From JAIOTH01 sp964486685 (GTDB lineage Bacteria > Patescibacteriota > Patescibacteriia > UBA1558 > S5-K13), in the NCBI GenBank assembly GCA_964486685.1, contig CAZAOE010000025.1:1-12005 (forward strand): DNA of 12,005 nt. The letters run 5' to 3'. The notes beneath the pieces are model-generated. The model saw only the letters and a program-made list of their open reading frames with translations. It had not been told where the DNA came from and did not search any database. Position 1 is the first letter of the stretch. Each line of letters starts with the position of its first letter. The position numbers and the translations under genes are program-made. This document shows positions 5,299-12,005 of the stretch, one piece after another.

Positions 5299-5327
5299 TT
5301 GCATTTTAACTAATTCAGTGGTAAATT
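5299..5327 (+). promoter_or_regulatory. Possible promoter of the structured RNA
   Basis: TTGCAT (5299-5304) and TAAATT (5322-5327) are 17 bases apart, each four of six consensus. Further TATAAA boxes lie at 5327-5332 and 5333-5338. Initiation would fall near 5334, just before the first paired element of the candidate RNA. The match is moderate in AT-rich DNA. Confidence 0.35.
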
Positions 5328-5340
5328 ATAAATATAAATG

Positions 5341-5490
5341 ATATCGCCTAACCCTTATAGTTTTCTATGAGATATGGTGAAAAATCCACACGAGTGTAGA
5401 GACGGCTTTCCGTCTGGTACTACTCGTGTGGTCAATACCCGAAAGGGTGTTGGATGCCCTAAAAAGCATCGCCAGCGGGGGCCGTTTTTG
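5341..5490 (+). ncRNA. Candidate structured RNA, family not recognised
   Basis: Between the terminator at 5276 and the gene at 5603 lies a block much richer in G/C than its surroundings, with four or five consistent helices. First, CGCC (5345-5348) pairs with GGTG (5376-5379), enclosing CTTATAG/CTATGAG (5354-5360/5365-5371). Second, a perfect ten-base-pair stem 5386-5395/5422-5431 is topped by GTA/TAC and AGACGG/CCGTCT. Third, CAATACCC/GGGTGTTG (5433-5440/5445-5452) is closed by a GAAA tetraloop. Fourth, GATGC/GCATC (5453-5457/5466-5470). It ends CGGGGGCCG plus five T's. CCTAA (5347-5351) facing TATGG (5373-5377) resembles the 11-nt GAAA-tetraloop receptor. It is not a tRNA, tmRNA, 4.5S, RNase P or any riboswitch I know. 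It may be a free RNA or a leader of the surface-protein gene. Confidence 0.6.
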
Positions 5491-5519
5491 TTTATTTTGA
5501 TTTATTTTGAAAAATCAAA
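5491..5519 (+). repeat. Short tandem repeat and AT hairpin
   Basis: TTTATTTTGA occurs twice in direct tandem (5491-5510). TTTGATTT (5496-5503) and AAATCAAA (5512-5519) can form an eight-base-pair stem. The T-rich start directly follows the candidate RNA and may help end it. Beyond it to 5542 the DNA is A/T with another weak palindrome (TTAATTT/AAATTAA, 5520-5535); I see no gene there. Confidence 0.35.
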
Positions 5520-5542
5520 TTAATTTTTAAATTAAAATTGTC

Positions 5543-5571
5543 TTTACTACCTAAAAATATAGGTATATGCT
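5543..5571 (+). promoter_or_regulatory. Promoter of the giant surface-protein gene
   Basis: TTTACT (5543-5548) and TATGCT (5566-5571) are 17 bases apart. Initiation near 5578 would give a leader of about 25 bases with no Shine-Dalgarno. The 15 bases ATATGCTTTAAATAT (5565-5579) recur exactly at the -10 of the Fic promoter (1972-1986), which supports the assignment. If correct, this gene can be transcribed independently of the structured RNA upstream. Confidence 0.45.
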
Positions 5572-5602
5572 TTAAATATAATAATTAAATAATAAAAATT
5601 AT

Positions 5603-8600
5603 ATGTATAAGAAAATTATAGCGATTTCATTGATTATTTCAATGAATTTAATCTTTGTTCCTATTGATTTGATTCAAAATGCAGAAGCTAACACTGAACT
5701 TAATTTAGAATCAACTTATGAATTACAAAAACGAGCTGTTTCTGAAAATGATTTGAACGAATCAAAGAAACATCTCACAGAAGCTCAAAAAAAACTTAGC
5801 ACAGACCTTTTAAAATTAGTAGATAATAGTTTTTTATTGCCAAATGAATCAAGATATCAATTAGAGACCAAAATGACAGAACAAAAGCAGTTTATTGCAA
5901 AGGAAGATACAATAACCAAAATTAATCGAGAGTTATTTAATCAAGAGCACGATGATTTAGTTTATGTTTATATTTATTTAAAACCAAATACTTTAGTAGA
6001 TACGATGAATCCTTTTGTGTGGCAAATAATAAATAAAGACGATTCATATCATTTAGTTGTAGCTTTGGTTGAGGTAAAAAAATTAGAAACCATAGCTTCC
6101 CTTGAACAAGTTAGAATTATACGAACAGTTACACCTCCAATTGTTAAAAGTGGATCGGTGGTAACTGAAGGAGATGTAATTCATCAAACAGATGAGGTTC
6201 GCAATTTATATTCTCAAAGCGGTAATGGAATTAAAGTAGGGGTTATTTCAGATGGAGTAGATCATCTTTCAGATTCACAAAGCACTGACGATTTACCTCC
6301 TAATGTTAATGTATTAAGCAATACCGTTGGCGGAGATGAGGGTACTGCAATGCTTGAGATAATTCATGATATGGTACCCGATGCTAGCCTTTATTTTCAT
6401 GATTGTGGAAGTAATGTTTCAGCATTTAATTCAGCAATTGATGATTTAGTTTCTGCTGGAGTAGATGTTATTGTTGATGACATAGGTTGGATTATAGAAC
6501 CGTTTTTTGAAGATGGAACAATCGCCTCACACATTACCTCTGTTTTAGCAAGCCAAAATATTGTTTATGTCTCATCTGCTGGTAATGGTGCCAAAAAACA
6601 TTATCAAGGTGATTATTATGATGATGGATATGATTTTCACGATTTTAGTAGAGATCCTAGTTCTAATGATTATCTCTATTTGAATATTCCTAATAATGGT
6701 AATGTGAGGATAGTATTACAGTGGAATGAGAGTTTTGGTGCCTCGTCTAATGATTATGATCTTTATTTATTTAATGTGGATGGGTATGGTGTATTAGATC
6801 TCTGTTTGTATACACAAAACGGTGATGATGACCCATTAGAATATATTAACTATACAAACACAACGGGAAGTAGTATTATTGCTGAAATTGATGTTAAAAA
6901 TTATCTTGGTTTGGCCGAAACAAAGACATTGGAAGTGTTTATTTATTCTAGTGGTGGCGTGTATCATTACTCTAATAATATAGTGGCTATGGATTCTATT
7001 TTTGGTCACCCTGCAGTGCCAGGCGTAATTGCTGTAGGAGCAATAGATGCTAGTGATTCTGGTAATGATGATATTGAAGATTTTTCATCACAGGGTCCAG
7101 TAACAATTATTGGAGAAGAGCAAAGGGCAAAGCCAGATGTATGTGGTATTGATGGAGTAACCGTAACTGGTGCAGGTGGATTTTCAAATCCTTTTTATGG
7201 CACAAGTGCTGCTGCACCACATATCGCTGCTATTGCAGCTCAATTATGGGGAAGATTTCCGACTGCTACTGCTGATGAAATTAGAGATCAAATATTAGAT
7301 AATTCAGTTGATTTAGGAACTACTGGTTTTGATTATATCTATGGTTATGGTCGAGCTGATGCTTTAGCTTCCTTTTTAAATTTGTTGGTAGCACCAGTTT
7401 TGGCTGAAGTTACTCCTGTACCAACTCCAGCCAATGATACTACTCCAGATTATACTTTTAGTTCAACTGAAGCTGGAACTATTTCTTATGGCGGTAGTTG
7501 TACAAGTACAGCTACTACTGCTACAGCCGATAATAATACTATCACCCTTGATACACTTTCAGAAGGAACTTATAGTGATTGTACTATTACAGTAACTGAT
7601 ACTGATAGTAATGCCAGTAATGTTTTATCAGTTACGAGTTTTACAATTGATACTACTGCACCAACATCTAGCATCACTTATTCAATTGACCATGCAGTTA
7701 AAGATACTGATATACCAACAATAACAGCTACTTTTAATGAGGATGTAGCAGTGAGTCCTGTAATGAAAATTGGTATTACCTATACAGGTGAAATTAGTGC
7801 ACTTGTGGCAACTGAAATGACAAGAACTGATGCTACTCATTATTATTATGATTTAAACGTTCCAGCTGGAAATGGAACCGGAACAATTATTTTAAGTACG
7901 GGTACTGATTTAGCTGGAAATGTCATTACTTCTATTCCAACAAGTGGAGCAACTTTTACAGTAGATAATACTGCTCCAGTTAATCAAGATACAGTTTTTG
8001 ATACCAGTACCTCTAAACAAGGTGGAGCAACTGTTGATATTGTAAGTTCAGGAGATGCAGATAATAATGTCTGGTTTGCTCCATTAGGAACAACTTCATT
8101 TACTGCTGGAGCTACAATGACAATAGCTGGAGGAACAGCAACTACAATTTCTGCTCCAGCAGATGAAGGAAGCTATCGATTATTTGTAATTGATATAGCT
8201 GGTAATTATTCAAGTCCATCTACAGCTATATTAACAGTAGATGATACAGCATCAACTATAGCTGAAGTTATTCCTGTGCCGACTCCAACTAATGATACTA
8301 CTCCAGATTATACTTTTAGTTCAACTGAAGCTGGAACCATTGCTTATGGTGGTAGTTGTACAAGCGATACCACAGAAGCCACAGCTGGCAGTAATACTAT
8401 TACTTTTAGTACGCTGGCAGAAGGAACTTATAGTGATTGTACTATTACAGTAACTGATGCTACTAATAATGCCAGTAATGTTTTATCAGTTACTAGTTTT
8501 ACAATTGATACCACTGTACCGACAGTAGGTATTGTTTTTACTGATACATCTCTTATTGTCGCTGAAACTTCTTTGGTTACATTTACATTCGACGAAGCAA

Positions 8601-11600
8601 TAACGGGATTTACTAATGACGATTTAACAATTGCGAATGGTACATTAACTGATGTAGCCACTACCACAGCCGAAAATGATATTTGGGCAGCCACTTTTAC
8701 TCCAACAGATGATTTAGAAGATGCAGAAAATATAATTACTATTGATCAAACGGGTATTACAGATATAGCAGGTAATGCTGGAGAAGGCACAACAGATTCA
8801 AATAATTATGCAATTGACACCAAAGAGCCGACTGTAGAAGTAGCAATGGATTCTTATGCATTCAAGGTTGGAGAAACTACAACTGTAACTTTTACTTTTT
8901 CAGAAGCTCCAACAGATTTTACTGCTGACGATGTAACAATTGGTACCGGAACTATTGAGACTATAACAAATGTTGATTTAGTTTATTCGGCAACATATAC
9001 TCCAACAGATAATATGGAAGAGGCAACAAATGTTATTAGTGTTGGGATAGTTTGGACTGATACAGCTGGAAATGCTCCCGAAGTTATATCTAGTTCTCCA
9101 AATTACACGGTTGATACCAAGGAACCAACAGCTGGTATCACTTATTCAATTGACCATGCAGTTAAGAATGCTGATACACTAACAATAACAGCTACTTTTA
9201 ATGAGGTAATGAAAGATGATCCAATACCTCAAATTGCCATAGCTTATGATGGTGATATTTCCAATCTTACAGCAACTGAAATGACTCAATCTGATACCAC
9301 TCATTATTATTATGATTTAGATGTTCCAGCTGGAAATGGAACCGGAACAATTACTTTAAGTACGGGTACTGATTTAGCTGGAAATGTCATTACTTCTATT
9401 CCAACAAGTGGAGCAACTTTTACAGTAGATAATACTGCTCCAGTTAATCAAGATACAGTTTTTGATACCAGTACTTCTAAACAAGGTGGAACAAGTGTTG
9501 ATATTGTAAGTTCAGGAGATGCAGATAATAATGTCTGGTTTGCTCCCTTAGGAACAACTTCATTTACTGCTGGAGCTACAATGACAACGGCTGGAGGAAC
9601 AGCAACTACAATTTCTGCTCCAGCAGATGAAGGAAGTTATCGATTATTTGTAATTGATATAGCAGGCAATTATTCAAGTCCATCTACAGCGATATTAACA
9701 GTAGATGACACAGGTTCAACTATAGCGGAAGTTACTCCTGTACCAACTCCAGCTAATGATACCACTCCTAGTTATACATTTAGTTCAACTGAAGCTGGAA
9801 CCATTTCTTATGGAGGTAGCTGTACAAGCGCTACTACAGAAGCCACAGCTGATGATAACACTATTACTTTTAGTACACTTGCAGAAGGAACTTATAGTGA
9901 TTGTACTATTACAGTAACTGATGCCACTAGTAATGCCAGCAATGTTTTATCAGTTACTAGTTTTACAATTGATACTACTATACCAATAGCTTATCTTACT
10001 GGACCAGTTGAGGGTGATAGAACAGAATTAGTAATAAGATTTAATGATGCGCTACATGCAGACACATTAGCAATATCTGATAGAGCACTTTTATTAGATT
10101 CAATTTCAAATGATGCGACTGGAACTTCCACTCCTATATCAGTTGCTTCAGAAGTAAATTCAGTAATTTGGGATAATAGTGATACAGATGCGCCAATAGC
10201 AACTATTTCAATTTCATCTACAACTTTTATAGAAGATAAAACAATAAGGATAAATTTTGTTGAAACTGCGGTTAAAGATTTAGCAGGAAATGCAATATTA
10301 AATGCAACTAATGTAGATGTAGTAGTTTTAGCTTCAACACAAATTGCCGCTACTCCAACGGTTACAGTAAATACTACTCAAACAGAAGTAGTTATAACTT
10401 CTCCTCATGATACATCTATTACCGTTCCAAGCACTGTTACAAATGCAACTATTGATATTAATTCTTTAACAACCGACAATGGAGATAATATAACGGCAAC
10501 ATTGCCTGAAATAGCATTAAGCGTAACAACAGATACATTTGCAACGCCGATTGAAGTAGCTATTCCTACAGATACAATTATTACCGGTCCGACTGGGTGG
10601 AATAGCATTATCAATGTACCTACAATAGAAAGTAATAGTTCAGTAACCGCTACTCCTGATTCTGGATATACTGCGAGCGTTTCATCAGTAATTGAAATTG
10701 GTTATAGTGATACTGAATTGACATTTAATAAAGCTGTCCGTCTTTTAATTCCAGGTGCAGCAGGTAAATATGTAGGATATTCTAGAAATGAAGTTTTCAC
10801 AAAAATTACTACGGCCTGTAGCGCGGATACTCAGATAGCTGGGGATTCACTTGCTGCTGGTGGTAATTGTAAAATAAATGTTGGTTCTGATTTAGTAATA
10901 TGGACAAAACACTTTACTAACTTTGCTACTTATACTCAAACAGTTATACAAGGCGGCGGAGGAGGAGGCGGCGGAGGAGGAGGCGCAGCTTCTGGTCCCA
11001 CTTCAGTTAGTAGTTTTAACCTTCCTTTAAGCGTTTTAACCACTCAAACCGGAACTTTAAATCAAAGTTTTAGCGATAGTTCTTCAGTAACAGTAGAAAT
11101 ACCAGAGGGTTCAGTTAGTCAAACTACTACTTTTTCCGCTGCTCAAGGTGGTTTAACCGGTGGTTTAACTCCCACCAATACTATGGGTGCTATTTTAATA
11201 GGTAATGCGGTTTTTAATGTTAATGCTGTAAATAATAGTGGTCAATCAGTAACTAGTTTTAGCAGTGATCTAACTATTACTTTAACAGTGCCGGATTTAG
11301 CAGAAGTTTCAGATTTAGGAGTTTATTATTATAATCGAGCTTTAGATAAGTGGGAATTGATTGTGGGAGCGGAATTTGACTTTACTAATAAAAAGGTTTC
11401 TTTTACGGCGAATCATTTAACTAGATTTGCTGTTTTTCAAATTGCTGGCGTTCCAGGAACAGTAGATACTGAAGAGGGCTTAATTATAGAAGATTCTTTT
11501 TGGACTTTAGGCAGATGGGTTAAAAAAGAAAGTATTACAGCTGTTTATTTTTTAGATAGTAGTGATATTATGCACACTTATCCAAATCAATCTATTTGGG

Positions 11601-11878
11601 AATCTTATTTTGGTGATGATTTCTCATTTGTAGAAACAATATCTGAAGAAGAATTAAATACTTATACTTTAGGAGTAAATGTTCCTTATAGTTCAGGTTC
11701 TTTATTTAAAATGCAGGCCTTTCCCAAAGTTTATATGGTAGGAGAAAATGGTTTGATTCAATGGATTAAAACAGAAGAAAAAGCCGTAGAATTATATGGT
11801 GATAACTGGGCTTCTCTAGTTCATGATTTATCAACAGCATTTTTCATGGATTATACCGTAGGTACACCGATAGAATGA
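5603..11878 (+). CDS. Giant secreted S8/S53-clan peptidase with Ig-like repeats and Patescibacterial C-terminal module
   Basis: The 2091-residue product starts with a signal peptide (MYKK, hydrophobic 5-24, AEA cleavage site at 27-29). A linker region (about 30-205) leads to a clan-SB serine peptidase domain (about 208-592). Its landmarks are VGVISDG with D217, DEGTAM at 245-250 where subtilisins have HGTH, ExxxD at 252-256, VDDIGW (291-296), SSAGN (324-328) and the nucleophile motif GTSAAAPH with S535. A beta-rich insert (about 355-455) resembles a prepeptidase C-terminal domain. Residues 601-1463 are Ig-like modules in the order A-B-A-C-C-B-A; each A has a Cys pair, and C resembles Big_12. 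Further beta domains follow, then an 11-Gly hinge (1784-1794), a ZU5-like domain and the C-terminal module (about 1955-2091) with RWVKKESITAVYFLD, FPKVYMVGENGLIQWI and AVELYGDNW. It is probably a cell-surface or released protease; its target is unknown. Confidence 0.92.
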   Translation: MYKKIIAISLIISMNLIFVPIDLIQNAEANTELNLESTYELQKRAVSENDLNESKKHLTEAQKKLSTDLLKLVDNSFLLPNESRYQLETKMTEQKQFIAKEDTITKINRELFNQEHDDLVYVYIYLKPNTLVDTMNPFVWQIINKDDSYHLVVALVEVKKLETIASLEQVRIIRTVTPPIVKSGSVVTEGDVIHQTDEVRNLYSQSGNGIKVGVISDGVDHLSDSQSTDDLPPNVNVLSNTVGGDEGTAMLEIIHDMVPDASLYFHDCGSNVSAFNSAIDDLVSAGVDVIVDDIGWIIEPFFEDGTIASHITSVLASQNIVYVSSAGNGAKKHYQGDYYDDGYDFHDFSRDPSSNDYLYLNIPNNGNVRIVLQWNESFGASSNDYDLYLFNVDGYGVLDLCLYTQNGDDDPLEYINYTNTTGSSIIAEIDVKNYLGLAETKTLEVFIYSSGGVYHYSNNIVAMDSIFGHPAVPGVIAVGAIDASDSGNDDIEDFSSQGPVTIIGEEQRAKPDVCGIDGVTVTGAGGFSNPFYGTSAAAPHIAAIAAQLWGRFPTATADEIRDQILDNSVDLGTTGFDYIYGYGRADALASFLNLLVAPVLAEVTPVPTPANDTTPDYTFSSTEAGTISYGGSCTSTATTATADNNTITLDTLSEGTYSDCTITVTDTDSNASNVLSVTSFTIDTTAPTSSITYSIDHAVKDTDIPTITATFNEDVAVSPVMKIGITYTGEISALVATEMTRTDATHYYYDLNVPAGNGTGTIILSTGTDLAGNVITSIPTSGATFTVDNTAPVNQDTVFDTSTSKQGGATVDIVSSGDADNNVWFAPLGTTSFTAGATMTIAGGTATTISAPADEGSYRLFVIDIAGNYSSPSTAILTVDDTASTIAEVIPVPTPTNDTTPDYTFSSTEAGTIAYGGSCTSDTTEATAGSNTITFSTLAEGTYSDCTITVTDATNNASNVLSVTSFTIDTTVPTVGIVFTDTSLIVAETSLVTFTFDEAITGFTNDDLTIANGTLTDVATTTAENDIWAATFTPTDDLEDAENIITIDQTGITDIAGNAGEGTTDSNNYAIDTKEPTVEVAMDSYAFKVGETTTVTFTFSEAPTDFTADDVTIGTGTIETITNVDLVYSATYTPTDNMEEATNVISVGIVWTDTAGNAPEVISSSPNYTVDTKEPTAGITYSIDHAVKNADTLTITATFNEVMKDDPIPQIAIAYDGDISNLTATEMTQSDTTHYYYDLDVPAGNGTGTITLSTGTDLAGNVITSIPTSGATFTVDNTAPVNQDTVFDTSTSKQGGTSVDIVSSGDADNNVWFAPLGTTSFTAGATMTTAGGTATTISAPADEGSYRLFVIDIAGNYSSPSTAILTVDDTGSTIAEVTPVPTPANDTTPSYTFSSTEAGTISYGGSCTSATTEATADDNTITFSTLAEGTYSDCTITVTDATSNASNVLSVTSFTIDTTIPIAYLTGPVEGDRTELVIRFNDALHADTLAISDRALLLDSISNDATGTSTPISVASEVNSVIWDNSDTDAPIATISISSTTFIEDKTIRINFVETAVKDLAGNAILNATNVDVVVLASTQIAATPTVTVNTTQTEVVITSPHDTSITVPSTVTNATIDINSLTTDNGDNITATLPEIALSVTTDTFATPIEVAIPTDTIITGPTGWNSIINVPTIESNSSVTATPDSGYTASVSSVIEIGYSDTELTFNKAVRLLIPGAAGKYVGYSRNEVFTKITTACSADTQIAGDSLAAGGNCKINVGSDLVIWTKHFTNFATYTQTVIQGGGGGGGGGGGAASGPTSVSSFNLPLSVLTTQTGTLNQSFSDSSSVTVEIPEGSVSQTTTFSAAQGGLTGGLTPTNTMGAILIGNAVFNVNAVNNSGQSVTSFSSDLTITLTVPDLAEVSDLGVYYYNRALDKWELIVGAEFDFTNKKVSFTANHLTRFAVFQIAGVPGTVDTEEGLIIEDSFWTLGRWVKKESITAVYFLDSSDIMHTYPNQSIWESYFGDDFSFVETISEEELNTYTLGVNVPYSSGSLFKMQAFPKVYMVGENGLIQWIKTEEKAVELYGDNWASLVHDLSTAFFMDYTVGTPIE
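7403..7662 (+). repeat. Ig-like module A, first copy
   Basis: Residues 601-687 of the giant protein: AEVTPVPTPANDTTPDYTFS, a GGSCTS turn, then GTYSDCTITVTD and a linker TIDTTAPT. Close copies start at 8261 and 9725. The two cysteines in each copy probably form one disulfide. This copy is 858 bases before the second, without net insertion or deletion. Confidence 0.8.
7669..8520 (+). repeat. In-frame duplication, copy 1 (modules B and A)
   Basis: About 850 bases encoding module B (about 690-886) and the second module A (887-973). It matches 9133-9984 at a constant offset of 1464 bases with no indels. From 7841 to 8260 the copies differ at roughly 16 of 410 positions, whereas 7743-7807 is strongly diverged. 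Confidence 0.88.
9133..9984 (+). repeat. In-frame duplication, copy 2 (modules B and A)
   Basis: The second copy of the block at 7669-8520, encoding about residues 1178-1461. It is separated from copy 1 by two type-C modules (about 976-1175), which are related to each other but not to A or B. The codons retain the frame throughout, as expected for domain duplication by recombination. Confidence 0.88.
10952..10984 (+). repeat. (GGN)11 tract encoding a poly-glycine hinge
   Basis: Eleven consecutive Gly codons (GGC and GGA in two similar blocks) encode residues 1784-1794. The tract is pure GGN in AT-rich DNA and separates the upstream beta domains from the ZU5-like and C-terminal modules. It is a flexible linker and probably prone to length change. 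Poly-Gly runs at this place are familiar from large Patescibacterial surface proteins. Confidence 0.8.
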
Positions 11879-11892
11879 TATAAATTTATTTT

Positions 11893-11939
11893 AAAAAAAG
11901 TCCTGTTAGATTTAACTTAATAGGACTTTTTTGTTTTTT
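11893..11939. terminator. Bidirectional terminator after the giant gene
   Basis: AAAAAAAGTCCTGTTA (11893-11908) pairs with TAATAGGACTTTTTT (to 11932), one G-U pair included, around a short loop. T's follow on the right and A's precede on the left, so both strands carry a stem plus T-run. This fits convergent transcription from a gene entering from the right edge. Confidence 0.85.
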
Positions 11940-12005
11940 AGTGATTTACCCTGAAGAAGATGAGATACATAGGTAACACTCTAAATTTACCAAAATCATT
12001 AATTT
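11938..12005 (-). CDS. Possible 3' end of a convergent gene (partial)
   Basis: On the minus strand a TAA (11940-11938) closes a frame that stays open to the window edge, ending FGKFRVLPMYLIFFRVNH. The adjacent terminator works in both directions, which suits a convergent gene. Only about 21 codons are visible and no family is recognisable, so this may be chance. Confidence 0.22.
   Translation of the reverse strand, partial: INDFGKFRVLPMYLIFFRVNH

Noticed and set aside
5089..5313. A 74-codon plus-strand frame overlapping the 71-aa gene
   Set aside because: It begins inside the 71-aa gene in another phase and runs through the terminator at 5249-5276. Only its NNFEEQ part is of interest, recorded as a gene fragment.
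5341..5490. Twister or c-di-GMP-I riboswitch as identity of the structured RNA
   Set aside because: GCCTAA and the GAAA/receptor pair suggest these families superficially, but the remaining conserved nucleotides and the order of helices do not match what I know of either.
8428..8694. Minus-strand frames inside the giant gene (also 10405-10614)
   Set aside because: They are open only because the Thr/Ser-rich repeats avoid stops on the opposite strand; there is no promoter and no independent signal.

Overview
The window looks like a chromosome segment of a Candidate Phyla Radiation (Patescibacteria) bacterium. The DNA is very AT-rich and most genes lack a Shine-Dalgarno sequence. There is a pseudopilin-like gene and a 53-residue protein of a type I know from these genomes. 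The giant surface protein ends in a C-terminal module typical of Patescibacteria. TGA is used as an ordinary stop (genes ending at 5168 and 11878), so this is not a code-25 lineage.

1-1620: a housekeeping unit. A near-consensus promoter (TTGACA-17-TAGAAT) drives ribosomal protein bL25 (rplY, CTC/TL5 form with an acidic tail). A one-helix pseudopilin-like protein without a prepilin-peptidase site follows. Then come a GC-rich palindromic element and a strong terminator.

1621-3130: a T-rich stretch with one doubtful minus-strand frame, then a striking control region. Two identical 40-bp repeats each carry two TGTCGCGA sites, and the last site lies between the -35 and -10 of the next promoter. 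That promoter drives an apparently leaderless gene for a winged-helix/Fic-fold protein whose catalytic histidine is glutamine. I infer that this is a catalytically retired Fic protein acting as an autorepressor.

3130-5280: a four-gene operon behind an extended -10 promoter. It encodes a DUF2971 protein, a 53-aa protein, a two-helix membrane protein with a coiled-coil tail, and a 71-aa protein. It reads as an accessory cassette of unknown function. A short decayed coding fragment (NNFEE...) sits just before the terminator of both this operon and the Fic gene, as if two copies of one gene family had eroded here.

5280-5602: no protein gene, but an unassigned candidate structured RNA (about 5341-5490). 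It has a 10-bp stem, a GAAA-capped stem and a CCUAA/UAUGG pair resembling a GAAA-tetraloop receptor. Its own promoter lies upstream, and a second promoter for the next gene lies downstream.

5603-11878: a 2091-aa exported protein. In order it has a signal peptide, a subtilisin/sedolisin-clan peptidase domain with an atypical active site, Ig-like repeats including an in-frame duplication of about 850 bp, an 11-Gly hinge, a ZU5-like beta domain and the Patescibacterial C-terminal module. A bidirectional terminator closes it, and a possible convergent gene enters from the right edge.
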